This document shows positions 10,250 through 24,112 of a stretch of 64,000 nt of DNA, one piece after another. The notes below the pieces were generated by a model. It saw only the letters and a list, made by a program, of their open reading frames with translations. It ran no database searches and was not told where the DNA came from. Source of the DNA: Megaleporinus macrocephalus (lineage: Eukaryota; Chordata; Actinopteri; Characiformes; Anostomidae); assembly GCA_021613375.1 (NCBI GenBank), contig CM038726.1:4683062-4747061 (forward strand), given 5' to 3'. A program made the position numbers and the translations under genes. Every line of letters starts with the position of its first letter. Position 1 is the first letter of the stretch.

Positions 10250-11535
10250 CTAAACTGGCTATTTTTAAACTAAAATAATAATCTGCATGCACAGATTAGC
10301 GTGGCGTCGTTCAAGGAACGAGTCCACTCTCTGAATCGACTATTTTAGATTACCGTCGGGAGCCGACTCTCACCGAAGAGTCGTTCTTTTAAAGTAATAT
10401 AAAGCTGTACCTAAAAAATCATTATTACTTTCCTGGCTTGTAGTAGGGACCCCCCTCTCTCCATGGCCTCCAGCTTAAATCTCTGTTCCCTCATTATCCC
10501 CATCACCTGTTGCTTGCTCTGTTTATTTTGATCTTTGGTGTTTTTCCATATGATTCCTGCTGTGGACGTTGCCTCTCGGAATTCATGTAGCGAGTCGAGT
10601 CGTACCATGTGGTGGAAAGCAGCTTTGGTTGCACGTTGCAAAGCAACTATATTGTTATTCAGTCCTTGCTTTCTGCCAGATCTTCGCCGCGTAACTTGTC
10701 CCAATGTTTTAGAAATATCAACAACTCCAGATTGTCTAGTCTGATTGTGTGATTTGGGCTTGTATACAGCTTTTTGATCGGATGAACGGATTCCGGAAAA
10801 TAACAAATTGTTTACAGAATTTATTCCTATAGAGAATGTATACGATGGAAAAACGCACGACAATCTACTGAACTTCTGCTCGACCGACAGACTGTTTCAC
10901 GTACACTGACTTAGAGCAGAACCCTGACTACGACTGCAGTATTGGTTCGACCCGCACTTGTCTGTTTGTTGCTGTTGTTTTTTTTTTCATCCCTCTTTTT
11001 TACCTATAGAGTCCTATTCATTTTCAGTCACACCCCAACCTCATGGTTTCATTTCACCTACAGCCTCCAAACTCACTCAGGGTGCAACCATCCTTTTCTG
11101 GTTATTTATGAAGCTCACTGCTGTGAAAATGTTTCACTAATGCAAACCATTTGGAATAACTTCTAGTAACGAACGCTTTTCTGATGCACCCTGAATAAAA
11201 ACACAACATGGCTTCAGAAAATTTAACCAGTAACTGTACACCTACAATGTGACTCTGTACATTGAGTAAGGCTGAGACACTGGCTACTGAGTGTAGATCC
11301 ACCTAATAAACTACAAATGAAAGTACACTGGGTAGTGTAGTTTGTTGACGGTCCCTTACCTCCTCTAACGGTCACAGCAGCCCACAGATATAAACACTCT
11401 ACTTTTTTAATACGACGTACATTTTTCATTTAATTTATTACTTCATATATTCATTTATTTTCGTATCTAAACAGGCTTTACTGCTGTTTAACAAGTCCAC
11501 CAACAAACAAAACTTAAAATGAGCTCACTCGAATC

Positions 11536-11590
11536 TTCCGTTCCACCTTAAACGCCGCAGCAGACTGTAACAATTTAAGGTGGAACGGAA
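11536..11590. repeat. Perfect 17-bp inverted repeat, unit 1
   Basis: Left arm TTCCGTTCCACCTTAAA (11536-11552) and its exact reverse complement (11574-11590), separated by 21 bases. It marks the left edge of the CpG-rich block that is almost unchanged in unit 2. Confidence 0.85.
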
Positions 11591-12619
11591 AATTGATTTA
11601 AGAAACTAATTTCCAAGCCGTGGTTTTAATCCTCCACATTTTTTTAACATTAATACGCGGTTTTAATCACTTTAGTAGCCAATTTAATCCAATTACAGCA
11701 GCTTGTAGTTACATTTCTCACGACTCCAGTAACGTCTACTCTCCGTGTCCGAGCCGCGGCCGCCAAACAAACCGGCATGAAGCGTTTTATTTTATTTGGT
11801 GAGCGTCTCCTGCGGCGGTTTTTTCAACTCAAGTCCTGTATTAAGAACTTTAGACTGTTCAGCTGAACTAAATCGTACCGCTGGGCTCTAGAGAAGGTCT
11901 GTTCGCTCCGTCCACTCGGCGGCGGTGCGTTAGCATTAGCAACTCCTCAGACAGCGCCTCAGTTAGTCTCCAGCACTGCGCACGCGCACATTACTGAAGT
12001 GTCGTTCAGGAACGAGTCGGTTCTTTGAATCGGCTAATTTAGATGGACGTTGGGAGTCGACTCTCACTGAAGAGCCGTTTTTGTAATATTAAGTTAAACA
12101 AACGGGTAAATAATGGGATGTTGTAACTGAAAACTGAAAAAATCCAATGTTCTCCTGACAAGTAGTGACAAGTAGGGACCCCCAGCTCCCCTGGACCTCC
12201 AGCTCGGAATTCTGTTCCCTCATTATCCCCATCACCCGTTGCTCGTTCTATTTATTTTACTCGTTGTGTGTTTTTAATGTAGTTTTTTTTACATTTCTTG
12301 CCTAAAAACACCTTAAATCTTTAGCCAGTCAGTAGATTTGCCCACCTGCTGCGAACGCTGCCTTTTGGAATTTATGCAGGAAAACTGCTTGTTAGTAGAG
12401 CCATTTTTTATTCATGTAATAAAATTAAATTAAATTGCGACAATGAAACAAATTGCTAACTTGGTGAACAATTGGGGGAAAATTGCTACTGAATGAAGAA
12501 TCCAACCATCATATGTTGTGTTTTGAGTGCAGATCAACCAGCTTGACAGAGGTGTGTGACCAGTTAAACCACCATAGACCAGCTTAAACCAGCATATTAT
12601 CACTGTCCAACGAAAGACT

Positions 12620-13062
12620 CACAGTAGGAGAATATATACACTTAGTAATCTGAAAGAAATCAGAGTAAGAGTATACATACACTAAGAGATCTGAAAGAAA
12701 TCGGAGTAAGAGAATAAATATGCTTAGAGATCTGAAAGTAATCAGAGTAAGATTATACAAAAACTGAGGAATTTGAAAGAAATCAGAATAAGAGAATAAA
12801 TATACTGAGTATTTTGAAAGAAATCAGAGTAAGAGTACATATAACCTGAGAAATTTAAAATAAATCAGAATAAGAGTATATATACCCTGTGTAATCTGAA
12901 AGAAATCAGAATAAGAGTATATATACACTTAGTAATCTGAAAGAAATCAGAGTAAGAGTTATATATATGCTGAGAAATTTAAAAGAAATCAGAGTAAGAG
13001 TATATATACCCTGAGTAATGTGAAAGAAATCAAAATAAGAGTTATATATACGCTGAGAAATT
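12620..13062. repeat. Minisatellite of about 43 bp, left part, split by a LINE
   Basis: About ten degenerate units of the type AATCTGAAAGAAATCAGAGT AAGAGTATATATACACTTAG (written in two parts). The pattern stops at 13062, where LINE coding sequence begins, and resumes at 15275 for about one more unit. Confidence 0.8.
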
Positions 13063-15274
13063 TAAAGAGTGGAGGGAGGAGTACACAAGTAGACTACATT
13101 CTGTGTAGAAGACGAAACCTGATGGAGACTGGGGACTGTAAGGTTGTGGCAGGAGGGAGAATGGCCAAACAGCATCGGATGGTGGTGTGTAGAAGGACTT
13201 TTTGTGAAAAAGAGGAAAACAGTCAAACCAGAGAAGAAGACCAAATGGTGGAAACTGAGGAAGGAAGAATGTGGTAAAGAGTTCAGAGAGGAGCTGTTAA
13301 AGGCTCTGGGTGGTAAGAGCGAGCTCCCAGATCACTGGGCTACTACAGCAACAGTGATTAGAGAGGCAGGTAGGAAGGTACTTGGTGTGTCATCTGGACA
13401 GAGAGAAGATGATAAGGAAACCTGGTGGTGGAATAGTGAAGTGCAGTGAGCTATTCAGAGGAAGAGGTTAGCCAAGAAGAAATAGGACAGTGACAGGACT
13501 GATGAAAGTAGACAGGAATATAAGGAGAAAAAAGGGCAAAAATAGAGGTAGCAAAGGCAAAGCAGAAGGCGTATGATGAGTTGTAAGGGAGGTTGGACAC
13601 TAAAGAAGTTGAGAAGGACTTGTATAGACAAAGGAATCAGGCTGGAAAGGATGTGCAGCAGGTTAGACTTGTTAAACATAGGAACGGTAACGTTCTGACA
13701 AGTGTGGAGAGTGTGATGAGAAGATGGAAGGAGTACTTTGAGGAGCTAATGAATGAAGAGAATGAAAGGGAAAGAAGAGGAGAGATCATAGAAACTGTGA
13801 TCAGAAGTAGGAAAGATCAGTGAGAATGAAGTTCGGAAAGCTTTGAAGAGGATGAAGAAAGGGAACGCAGTTGGACCTGATGGCACACCAGTGGAGGTAT
13901 GGAAATGTCTAGGAGAGATGTCGGTGAAGTTTTTGACTCAATTATTCAATGGCACTGTTTAGAGTGAGATGCCAGAGGAATGGAGGAGAAGTGTGCTGGT
14001 GCCCATTTTTAAGAACAAGGGTGATGTACAGAGTTGTCACAACTACAGGGAATTAAGTTGATGAGCCACACAATGAAGATCTGGGAAAGAGTTGTGGAAG
14101 CTAGACTCAGACAAGAGGTAACTATTTGTGAGCAGCTGTATGGTTTCAGGCCATGAAAGAGCACCACAGATGCCAACTTTGGGACTTTGAGGACGCTGAT
14201 GGAGAAGTACAGAGAGGGTCAGAAAGAACTCCTCTGTGTCTTTGTTGATTTAGAAAAAGCATATGACGGCGTGCCAAGGGAGGAGCTGTGGTGTTGTATG
14301 AGGAAATCTGGAGTAGCAGAGAAGTATGTCAGACTGGTACAGGACATGTATGAGGACAGCAGGACAGTGGTGAGATGTGCTGTAGGAGTGACAGATAGCT
14401 TTAAGGTGATTGGCTCTGAGCCTCTTCTTGTTTGCTCTGGTGATGGACCGACTAACAGATGAGGTCAGGCAGGAATCTCCAAGGACTATGATGTTTGCAG
14501 ATGATATTGTGATCTGTGGTGAGAACAGGGAACAGGTGGAAGATAACTTGGAGAGGTGGAGATGTGCACTTGAAAGAAGAGGAATAAAAGTCAGCCGTAG
14601 CAAGACAGAGTACATGTGTGTGAATGGGAGGGAGACAGGTGGAACAGTGAGGCTACAAGGAGCAGAGGTCACAAAGGTGCAGGACTTCAAGTACTTACGG
14701 TCGACTGTCCAGGAAAATGGGGAGTGTGGTAAAGAGGTCAAGAAGAGAGTCCAGGCAGGATGGAGTGCATGGAGAAAAGTTTCAGGAGTGATTTGTGACA
14801 AAAGGGTGGCAGCAAAGGTCAAAGTAAAAGTTTACAAGACAGTGGTGAGACCTGCTATGTTGTATGGTTTGGAGACAGTGGTGAGACCTGCTATGTTGGA
14901 TGGTTTGGAGACAGTAGCATTGACGAAAAGACAGGAGAAAGAACTAGAAGTGGCAGAGCTGAAGATGCTGAGGTTCTCCTTGGGAATGACAAGGATGGAT
15001 AAGGTTAGAAATGAGATCGTCAAAGGTACAGGTTAAACAACGAGGAGATAAAGTTAGAGAGACCAGGCTGAGATGGTTTGGACATGTCCAGATGAGGGAC
15101 AGCGGGTATATTTTAAAAGGATGTCAGAAATGCAGCTGCCAGGAAAAAGACAAAGAGGAAGTTCTAGGAGGAGATATATGGATGCAGTAAGAGAGGACAT
15201 GGAAGTAGTCGGTGTGAGGACAGAGGATGCAGAGGACAGAGTGAGATAGAAGAAGCATGACTCGCTGTGGAGAA
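13063..15274 (+). mobile_element. RTE-like non-LTR retrotransposon, 5'-truncated and frameshifted
   Basis: Broken reading frames together give the end of an endonuclease (TQVDYILCRRRNLMETGDCK) and a reverse transcriptase with [18 protein letters not shown] and MMFADDIVICGE, whose catalytic FADD motif is intact. A C-terminal part follows (LEVAELKMLRFSLGMTRMD and then RLRWFGHVQMRD in another frame). At least four frame changes or stops disrupt it, so it is dead. A short local duplication (about 42 bp, 14841-14925) repeats VVRPAMLxGLETV. It is inserted inside a minisatellite (see 12620). The clade name is a family-level judgement. Confidence 0.75.
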
Positions 15275-15320
15275 ATCAGAAATCAGAGTAAGAGTATATA
15301 TGCACTGAATAATCTGAACA
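15275..15320. repeat. Minisatellite, right part after the LINE
   Basis: AAATCAGAGTAAGAGTATAT with CTGAATAATCTGAA, the same unit as 12620-13062. This shows that the RTE-like LINE landed inside the array. Confidence 0.75.
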
Positions 15321-15625
15321 ATGTGTGAACAGGATCAATCACTAATCCTTTTCAACTTGAGGACATCTAAGAACATCTTAACAAGAGTGCTGGATTTAAA
15401 CTTGTTCAATTAAACTTCATTGTGCCACTAACAACCCAGTTCCTCTGCATCCTGTTAGTTCTGCTATCTCTATATGTTGAACACAATCAATAACACAAGC
15501 AAAACAAGCTGATAGTTTTATTGAAAAACTTCTTATAGAACGGTACATGAGAAAAGTAAAATATGAGAAAAGGGAAGAAAAGAAATACCACAAAATTCAC
15601 ACCAACAAGAAGTTAGACAAGGTGT

Positions 15626-17335
15626 GGCCAGAACCCAACACTTGTGGAAACTTTACCACCAACAGTAAACACATTAATTCTACTGGCCTCCTTAAACAAA
15701 ATGTAAAGCAGTACTGAATAATAATTCCCATCCCCAAAATGCCAACCATCTCAGGAATGAATGACTACAGACCTGTCACACTGACTTTTGTGGTCATGAA
15801 ATCCTTTGAGAAGCTGGTTCTCACCCACCTGAAGAAGATCACCAACCCCCAACTAGACCCCTTACAGTTCGCGTCTCGGGCCAACACGTCTGTGGACGAT
15901 GCAGTGAACATGGGACTTCACCACATCCTCCAGCACGTCGACCGTCCAAGTACATATGCAAGAGTTCTGTTCTTGGACTTCAACTCTGCCTTCAACACCA
16001 TCATCCCCGGACATCTACACACCAAACTGACCCACCTCAGTGTGCCAGCCTCCACCTGCCAGTGGATCACAAACTTCCTCACTGGCAGAGAGCAGCAGGT
16101 GAGGCTGAGAAAGATCACCTCAGGAACCAGGACCATCAGCACAGGTGCTCCACAAGGCTGTGTTCTCTCCCTGCTGCTCTTCTCACTCTACACAAATAAG
16201 TGTACCTCCACAGACCCCTCAGTCAAAATCCTGAAGTTTGCAGATGATTTGGCAGTCATTGGTCTCATCCAGGACAGTGACGAGTCTGCCTACAGACGGG
16301 TTGTGGAGCATGTGGTCCTCTGGAGCAACCACAACAACCTGGAGCTGAACACAGCCAAGACAGTGGAGATGAGAGTGGACTTCAGGAGAAGCCCTCCAAC
16401 CCTTCCAGCACTCACCATCCTCAACAGGACTGTAACGGCTGTGGACTCCTACAAGTTCCTGGGTACAATAATCTGCAGGGACTTTAAATGGGACTGCAAC
16501 ATCAGCACCATCATCAAGAGAGCTCAGCAGAGGCTGTACTTCCTGCATCAGCTGAGGAAGTTCAGTCTGCCCAAGGAGCTGATGGTGCAGTTCTACACCG
16601 CCACCATAGAATCTGTCCTCACCGCATCCATCACAGTGTGGGGCAGCTCAGCCACCAAACACCACACCCACAGACTGCAGCTCATCATCAGGTCTGCAGA
16701 GAGAACCATCGGTGTGAAGTTACCCTCCCTACCGGACCTGCACACGGCCAGAACCAGGAAGCGCGCAGAGAACATTGTCCGTGATCCGTCACACCCTGGA
16801 TATCACCTGTTCCAGTATCTTCCCTCAGGTCGGCGTTTCAGTCAGTTGAGGACCAAGACCTCCAGACTTCAGAGAAGCTTCTTCCCACACGCCATCACCC
16901 TCATAAACAGCTGAACATCAAACACTACATTCTGGATACAGTCTACTACATACATACATCCATATCCAGATGTTCTCTCACTCTTCTTCTTGTTCTGCAC
17001 TTTTTATTTATCTGATAGTCTCAGAACACTCTGTATCAACGTCTCAACCAGTGACTCTACTGTTCTTCATATTTATATCTATTTAATTCAGTCTGTACTG
17101 TTCTTTACTGCTGCACTTAGCACTTTACTATTAACATACAACTCTGCACATGTTAAGTTTACAGGTGTGTCTGAGCGTGTATGTCACTGTGTGTGTGTTT
17201 GTGTGTGTGTGTGTAGATTGGATGTGCTCTTTCTGTAATGTCAGTTATCGTGCACTGTGAGCTTCTTTTACCAAACACAAATTCCTTGTATGTGTGAGCA
17301 TACTTGGCAAATAAAGTCCGATTCTGATTTTGAAG
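15626..17335 (+). mobile_element. L2/CR1-type LINE, 3' part with long RT ORF (copy A)
   Basis: ORF 15739-16914 (391 residues) is a reverse transcriptase: NDYRPVTLTFVVMKSFEKLV, then LFLDFNSAFNTIIPG, TGAPQGCVLS, and ILKFADDLAVIG (FADD catalytic motif). It ends RSFFPHAITLINS, the usual C-terminus of these fish LINEs. A 3' region with a TG microsatellite (about 17189-17217) ends AAATAAAGTCCGATTCTG. The ORF is open over the whole RT, which suggests a fairly young copy, but the 5' half with the endonuclease is missing. The left limit is set by the start of the duplicated block and is only approximate. Confidence 0.8.
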
Positions 17336-17445
17336 TAAAAATTCTTAAATGTGATCAAGGGATCATTTTTTAAACACTCTTTTTACATACACTTACCAAA
17401 GAACACCTAACAATCAATAGAACATAGAACACCACCATCCATCGT

Positions 17446-17685
17446 CACTGTCTAAAGAGAAACAAGTATCTCCTGAATCCCAATTTTACAGAAAAGGGCC
17501 AAAAACGGTATTTACTGTCAATGTGAGTCAATGGAACCAGACTTATTTCCAAGCTATTTTGGAGCATTTTTATTGGTCCATCCATCATGAAACTTTCACA
17601 CAGTGATCGGCAGCTGCTGCATTCAAATGATGTAGAAAAACAAAAGTTGACAAAAATTAAGACACAGAGTGTTCTTTGGACAGTG
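17446..17685. mobile_element. MITE-like element with CACTGTC termini (member 1)
   Basis: Left end CACTGTCTAAAGAGAAACAA and right end GTTCTTTGGACAGTG are rough inverted repeats. The interior has GGAACCAGACTTATTTCCAA and TTTGGAGCATTTTTATTGGT, words repeated in three other places (23355-23553, 23930-24112, 32502-32683). Non-coding. Confidence 0.5.
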
Positions 17686-18193
17686 ACAATGACAGGTTTA
17701 TTAATTCTAATGTTAGCTGTGCAACTTTATCCTACTTGTTTACGTTGAAGTGTGTAACGGGGAAGAACACTGCCACCGTTATTACTACACGTTCCATTGT
17801 TCTACTTTTTAAAGAAGAACATTTGGCTGACCTATAGAAACCGATCTATAGCTCTTCATAGACTTTCCATCTTTCCTGGGTTTTGGCGACCCACACCCAA
17901 AGCGGATCTGCTAGTGAGGAAGAGTGATACAAAGAGTGAGTATGCGAGTGCAAGAGGACTTTATTTGTAAATATGGGCAGAATGTTGGCTTTTGTCATCA
18001 TCTGTTGCAAATCTGCTGGGGTAGCTCTGATCCGGATGGCGGCTTTTATTAACCACAATATTAACCACAATGGCTTCTAATAGTACAGACACTGTGAACA
18101 CTGTCATACACAAACAGGACAAAGCAAATAACGAATGGACCCAAAAGTCCTTCACAATTTCATTCTTCTCACCGATATCAAATAAACAAGCAA

Positions 18194-18424
18194 CTAAAGC
18201 CCAGTGTGAGGGCACCGGTGTGCAGCGAGATGACTCTGTTGCCTAAAACCCTTTTCACAGTGCGAGCACTCGTACGGCTTCTGTCCAGTGTGAATCTTCC
18301 CATGCAGTTTAAGACAGGCCTGGTCCGAAAACGTCTTCCCACACTCGGTGCAGTAGTAGTGCTTTTTTCCCGTGTGAACGCGCTGGTGCAGGCGAAGGTG
18401 GCTCCCTTGTCGGAAACACTTTCC
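18194..18424 (-). pseudogene. Remnant C-terminal fingers beyond the nonsense codon (copy A)
   Basis: Directly in frame after the TGA, the - strand still reads GKCFRQGSHLRLHQRVHTGK. Then come a full finger with YYCTECGKTFSDQACLKLH and another with YECSHCEKGFRQQSHLAAH, and the frame ends in HTGL and TAG at 18194-18196. These fingers differ in backbone from the homogenised array, as terminal fingers often do. The original protein therefore had 23 fingers, and the last two plus part of finger 21 are now untranslated. Confidence 0.75.
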
Positions 18425-20224
<1,800 letters not shown>

Positions 20225-20436
20225 TTATGTATTTATTTTAGAAATAGAAGAATAAAATGCCAAAGGACAGTGGATTTCAACAGCCTGATGTACACCTTGC
20301 GACTGTATCTCCAGATGTCTTTAACTTCTGTGGAGAAAATAAAGACAAGTTTTAAGACAATACACACAAACACACGTTATATATATAATGTACATATGTG
20401 AGTGAAAAATCTGAGGACACCCTTTTACTTCAGAAA

Positions 20437-20975
20437 CAAAAGGGAAAATGACATATCTGAATCTGAAGCAAGTAATGGGTGAGGGGGCCTGCCATATTGG
20501 ATCAAGGGCAAGTTTTTCCAATGGGAAGGTGGTCATGTAGCAGTTCAGAGAAGAACAGAATTGTCTCAGAAATCAATTGATGCAATCAGATTTGCAATAT
20601 CTCTTGTGGGTCAGACGTTATCAACACAGAAAGTAGCGACATCAACCACATTAAACATCATGTTCAGTGTGCTGGTGCTGAACAGTGCCTTAAGATAAGG
20701 GTTCAGCACCATAGACAGCACAGCGAACATGATGTCCAATTTGGTTGATGATGCAACTAACTGTGTTGATAACGTTTGAAGAGATATTGCAAATCTGATT
20801 GCATCAGTTGATCTCTGTTCAGTTCTGTTCTTCTTTGATCTGATACATGACCACCTTCCCATTGGAAAAAACTTGATCCAATATGAAAAGATTAAAGATT
20901 GGAGCTCAAAGCTAAAAGATTGGACCCCTCACCCTTTACTTGCTGGGATATTCAGATATGTCATTTTCCCTTTTG
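20437..20975. mobile_element. Palindromic (foldback-type) element, copy A
   Basis: About 539 bp whose two halves are imperfect reverse complements. The left end CAAAAGGGAAAATGACATAT mirrors the right end ATATGTCATTTTCCCTTTTG. Internal pairs such as TGCAATCAGATTTGCAATAT against ATATTGCAAATCTGATTGCA, and AATGGGAAGGTGGTCATG against CATGACCACCTTCCCATT, match across a centre near 20700. There is no coding capacity. It is consistent with a foldback or long-TIR non-autonomous DNA transposon. The counterpart is at 45945-46470. Confidence 0.7.
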
Positions 20976-22328
20976 TGCTAAGCTTTTTTATAAGTATATA
21001 GCCCACTTTTTTATCGCCTTATTTTCCTTTGTAGGTTCAAGTTAACTGCTTTATGGAAACATCCAATTATACCTTTTTTTTACATTTTTCACCACAGCGT
21101 GTCGATACATCTACAGTGAAAACCAAGAGGCTAATACCAAAAGCCAGTCGCGGTGGAAAAGAGGCTTTTCATGTAAGGAGACGTCAACATTTATTTCGGA
21201 TTTTGGATCTTTCAGGAACGAGTCAATTTTCTGAATCGACTACGTTATATTAACGTCGGGAGCTAACTCTCACCAAAGAGCCATTCTTTAAAATTAATAT
21301 AACCCTGTAGCTGAAAACTATTTTATTTTCTTTTTTTTTTTTTGGCTTGTAGTGATAAACAGTGACACCGGTCTCTCCTGGGTCTCTAGTTCGGACCTCT
21401 GTTCCCTAATTGTCCCCAACACCTGTTGCTTGTTCTATTTATTTTAAGAAAACAGATTTTTTAACCAATTCATGGATTTGTCCACCTGCTGTGAACGCTG
21501 CCTTTCAGAATGCATGCAGCGAGTCAAGTCATACCATGTGGTAGACTTTTGGTGTAAGCTGACATTGCAAAGCATGAATAACAAAAGACTGTTTCTGGAT
21601 ATTTTTTTTCCACAGAGAATAAATAAAATACAAAAGTACATGCCAATCTACTGAACTTCTGCTCAACCAACAGACATACAAAGACACAGTTTACGTACAC
21701 TGACTCAGGGCAGACCCCCGACCACGACTGCAGTGTTGGTTCAACCTGCACTTGTCTGCCTGTTGTTAAGTTTTTTTCCATTCCTCTTTTTTACCCATAG
21801 ATTTCCTTCCTTTTTGGTCACACCCAAACCTCATTGTTTCATTTAAACTACAGCCTCCAAACTGCATATACTAACTAGCATCTTCTCTGGTTATTTATGA
21901 AGCTCACTGTTGTGAAAATGTTTCACTAATGCAAACCATTTGAAATAATTTCTACTAATAAACGCTTTTCTGATGCACCCTGAATAAAAGCTTGGTGGCT
22001 TTTAGAAACTGTAACCAGTAATTGTACACCTACAAAGTGATTCTGTACATTGAGGAAGGCTAAGAAACTGGCCACTGAGTTTAGATCCACCTAATAAACT
22101 ACAAAAGAAAGTACACTTGGTAGCGTAGTTTGTTGATGGTCCCTTACCTCCTTTAACGGTCACAGCAGACCACAGATATAAACACGTACTCGTACTTTTT
22201 ACTAAGTAGAGTATTTCTTTATTTATTATTTATTTTATACATTCTTGTATCTAAAGATTCAAAACAGGTTTTACTGCTGTTTAACAAGTCCACCAACAAA
22301 GTAAACTTAAAATGAGCTCACTCAAATC

Positions 22329-22383
22329 TTCCGTTCCACCTTAAACGCCGCAGCAGACTGTAACAATTTAAGGTGGAACGGAA
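22329..22383. repeat. Perfect 17-bp inverted repeat, unit 2 copy A
   Basis: Same arms (22329-22345 and 22367-22383) and the same 21-base loop as at 11536. A further copy is at 47823-47877. Both arms are preserved in all three places. Confidence 0.85.
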
Positions 22384-22960
22384 CATTGATTTAAAAAACT
22401 AATTTCCAAGCCGTGGTTATAATCCTCCACATTTTTTTTAACATTAATACGCGGTTTTAATCACTTTAGTAGCCAATTTAATCCAATTGCAGCAGCTTGT
22501 AGTTACATTTCTCACGACTCCAGTAACGTCTACTCTCCGTGTCCGAGCCGCGGCCGCCAAACAAACCGGCATGAAGCGTTTTATTTTATTTGGTGAGCGT
22601 CTCCTGCGGCGGTTTTTTCAACTCAAGTCCTGTATTAAGAACTTTAGACTGTTCAGCTGAACTAAATCGTACCGCTGAGCTCTAGAGAAGGTCTGTTCGC
22701 TCCGTCCACTCGGCGGCGGTGCGTTAGCATTAGCAACTCCTCAGACAGCGCCTCAGTTAGTCTCCAGCACTGCGCACGCGCACATTACTGAAGTGTCGTT
22801 CAGGAACGAGTCGGTTCTTTGAATCGGCTAATTTAGATGGACGTTGGGAGTCGACTCTCACTGAAGAGCCGTTTTTGTAATATTAAGTTAAACAAACGGG
22901 TAAATAATGGGAGGTTGTAACTGAAAACTGAAAAAATCAATGTTCTCCTGACAAGTAGTG
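22384..22960. promoter_or_regulatory. CpG-rich block, candidate promoter of the zinc-finger gene
   Basis: Contains GAGCCGCGGCCGCC, CTCGGCGGCGGTGCG and CTGCGCACGCGCAC, a local cluster of CpG in otherwise AT-rich DNA. It lies about 2.2-2.7 kb upstream of the ATG of the - strand zinc-finger gene. A near-identical block is at 11591-12160 and another at about 47880-48455. CpG clustering and conservation suggest a promoter, but no TATA, initiator or exon is proven. On the + strand a GTGAGC donor-like site follows a short ATG ORF (about 22571-22595), so a + strand transcript is also possible. Confidence 0.4.
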
Positions 22961-23354
22961 ACAAGTAGGGACCCCCAGCTCCCCTGGACCTCCAGCTCGG
23001 AATTCTGTTCGCTCATTATCCCCATCACCCGTTGCTCGTTCTATTTATTTTACTCTTTGTGTGTTTTTAATGTTTTATTTCTTGTCTAAAAACACCTTAA
23101 ATCTTCAATAGATTTGTCCACCTGCTGCGAACGCTGCCTTTTGGAGTTCATGCAGGAAAACTACTTGTTAGTAGAGCCATTTTTTATACATGTAATGAAA
23201 TTAAATTAAATTGCAACAATGAAACAAATTGCTAACTTGGTGAACAATTGGGGGAAAATTGCGACTGAATGAAAAATCAAACCAACATATGTTGTGTTTC
23301 GGGTGCAGGTCAACCAGCTTGACAAAGGGGTGGGACCAGCTAAACCAGCATATC

Positions 23355-23553
23355 GTCCCTGTCCAACGTAAAACATGTATCTCGATTTTTCTTTTTCTTC
23401 ATTCTTTGAACACAGCAGCTGCCATTTACATTGTGTGAAAGTTTCACAATGAATGGACCAATAGAAATCTGGTTCCACTGAGTCACACTAAGAGTAAAGA
23501 CATTTTTTGTTCTCTCCTTTAAAGCTGCCATATTTGTTTTCTTTAGACAGCGA
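23355..23553. mobile_element. MITE-like element with CACTGTC termini (member 2, inverted interior)
   Basis: Starts CCCTGTCCAACGTAAAACAT and ends TTTCTTTAGACAGCG. It contains ACCAATAGAAATCTGGTTCC, the reverse complement of the shared interior. The counterpart is at about 48848-49046. Confidence 0.45.
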
Positions 23554-23929
23554 TGATATAGATAACTTAAACCAGCGTATAGACCAGCTTAATCCATTAT
23601 GAAATGCAAGTTTTATATTTAATTATGCTATAGTAGGCCAAACCTTTCTAAACAGTGTCTCAGACATCAGTTAGTAATCAAATACACAGTTCCACCGACT
23701 ATCAGGGTGAGAAATCAGATCAGGTGTAAATGGCCATAGTTAATATGGTATGTAGTAGTGAGAAAAAAACTGGACCTCAATAAAAGTCACAGCACAAAGG
23801 AACTCTATTCATGCAACACTGGACACTTGCAAATAGCCTTTACTCAATGCCACATATAAATGGAATTAAGAGTAAGGGGTCACTTTGTAGACTGGGGCTA
23901 TTGACGTGACCAGGGCTGTGTCTATATTG

Positions 23930-24112
23930 TTGTTGTCCAGAGAAACACAAGTATCTCAGAACTGGCAGCTTTACTAGAGAAGCCAGAAGCTGCCTTTACT
24001 TATTATGTAAGTCGATGGAACCAGAATTTTTTCCAGGTGATTTTGGAGCATTTCTATTGGTATTGGTTTTATTTAAAAATAAAAATCACCAAAAATGGAG
24101 AGACACAGCGAC
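23930..24112. mobile_element. MITE-like element with CACTGTC termini (member 3)
   Basis: TGTTGTCCAGAGAAACACAA at the left and GGAACCAGAATTTTTTCCAG in the interior, with a degraded right end (GAGACACAGCGAC). The counterpart is at about 49423-49605. Confidence 0.4.
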
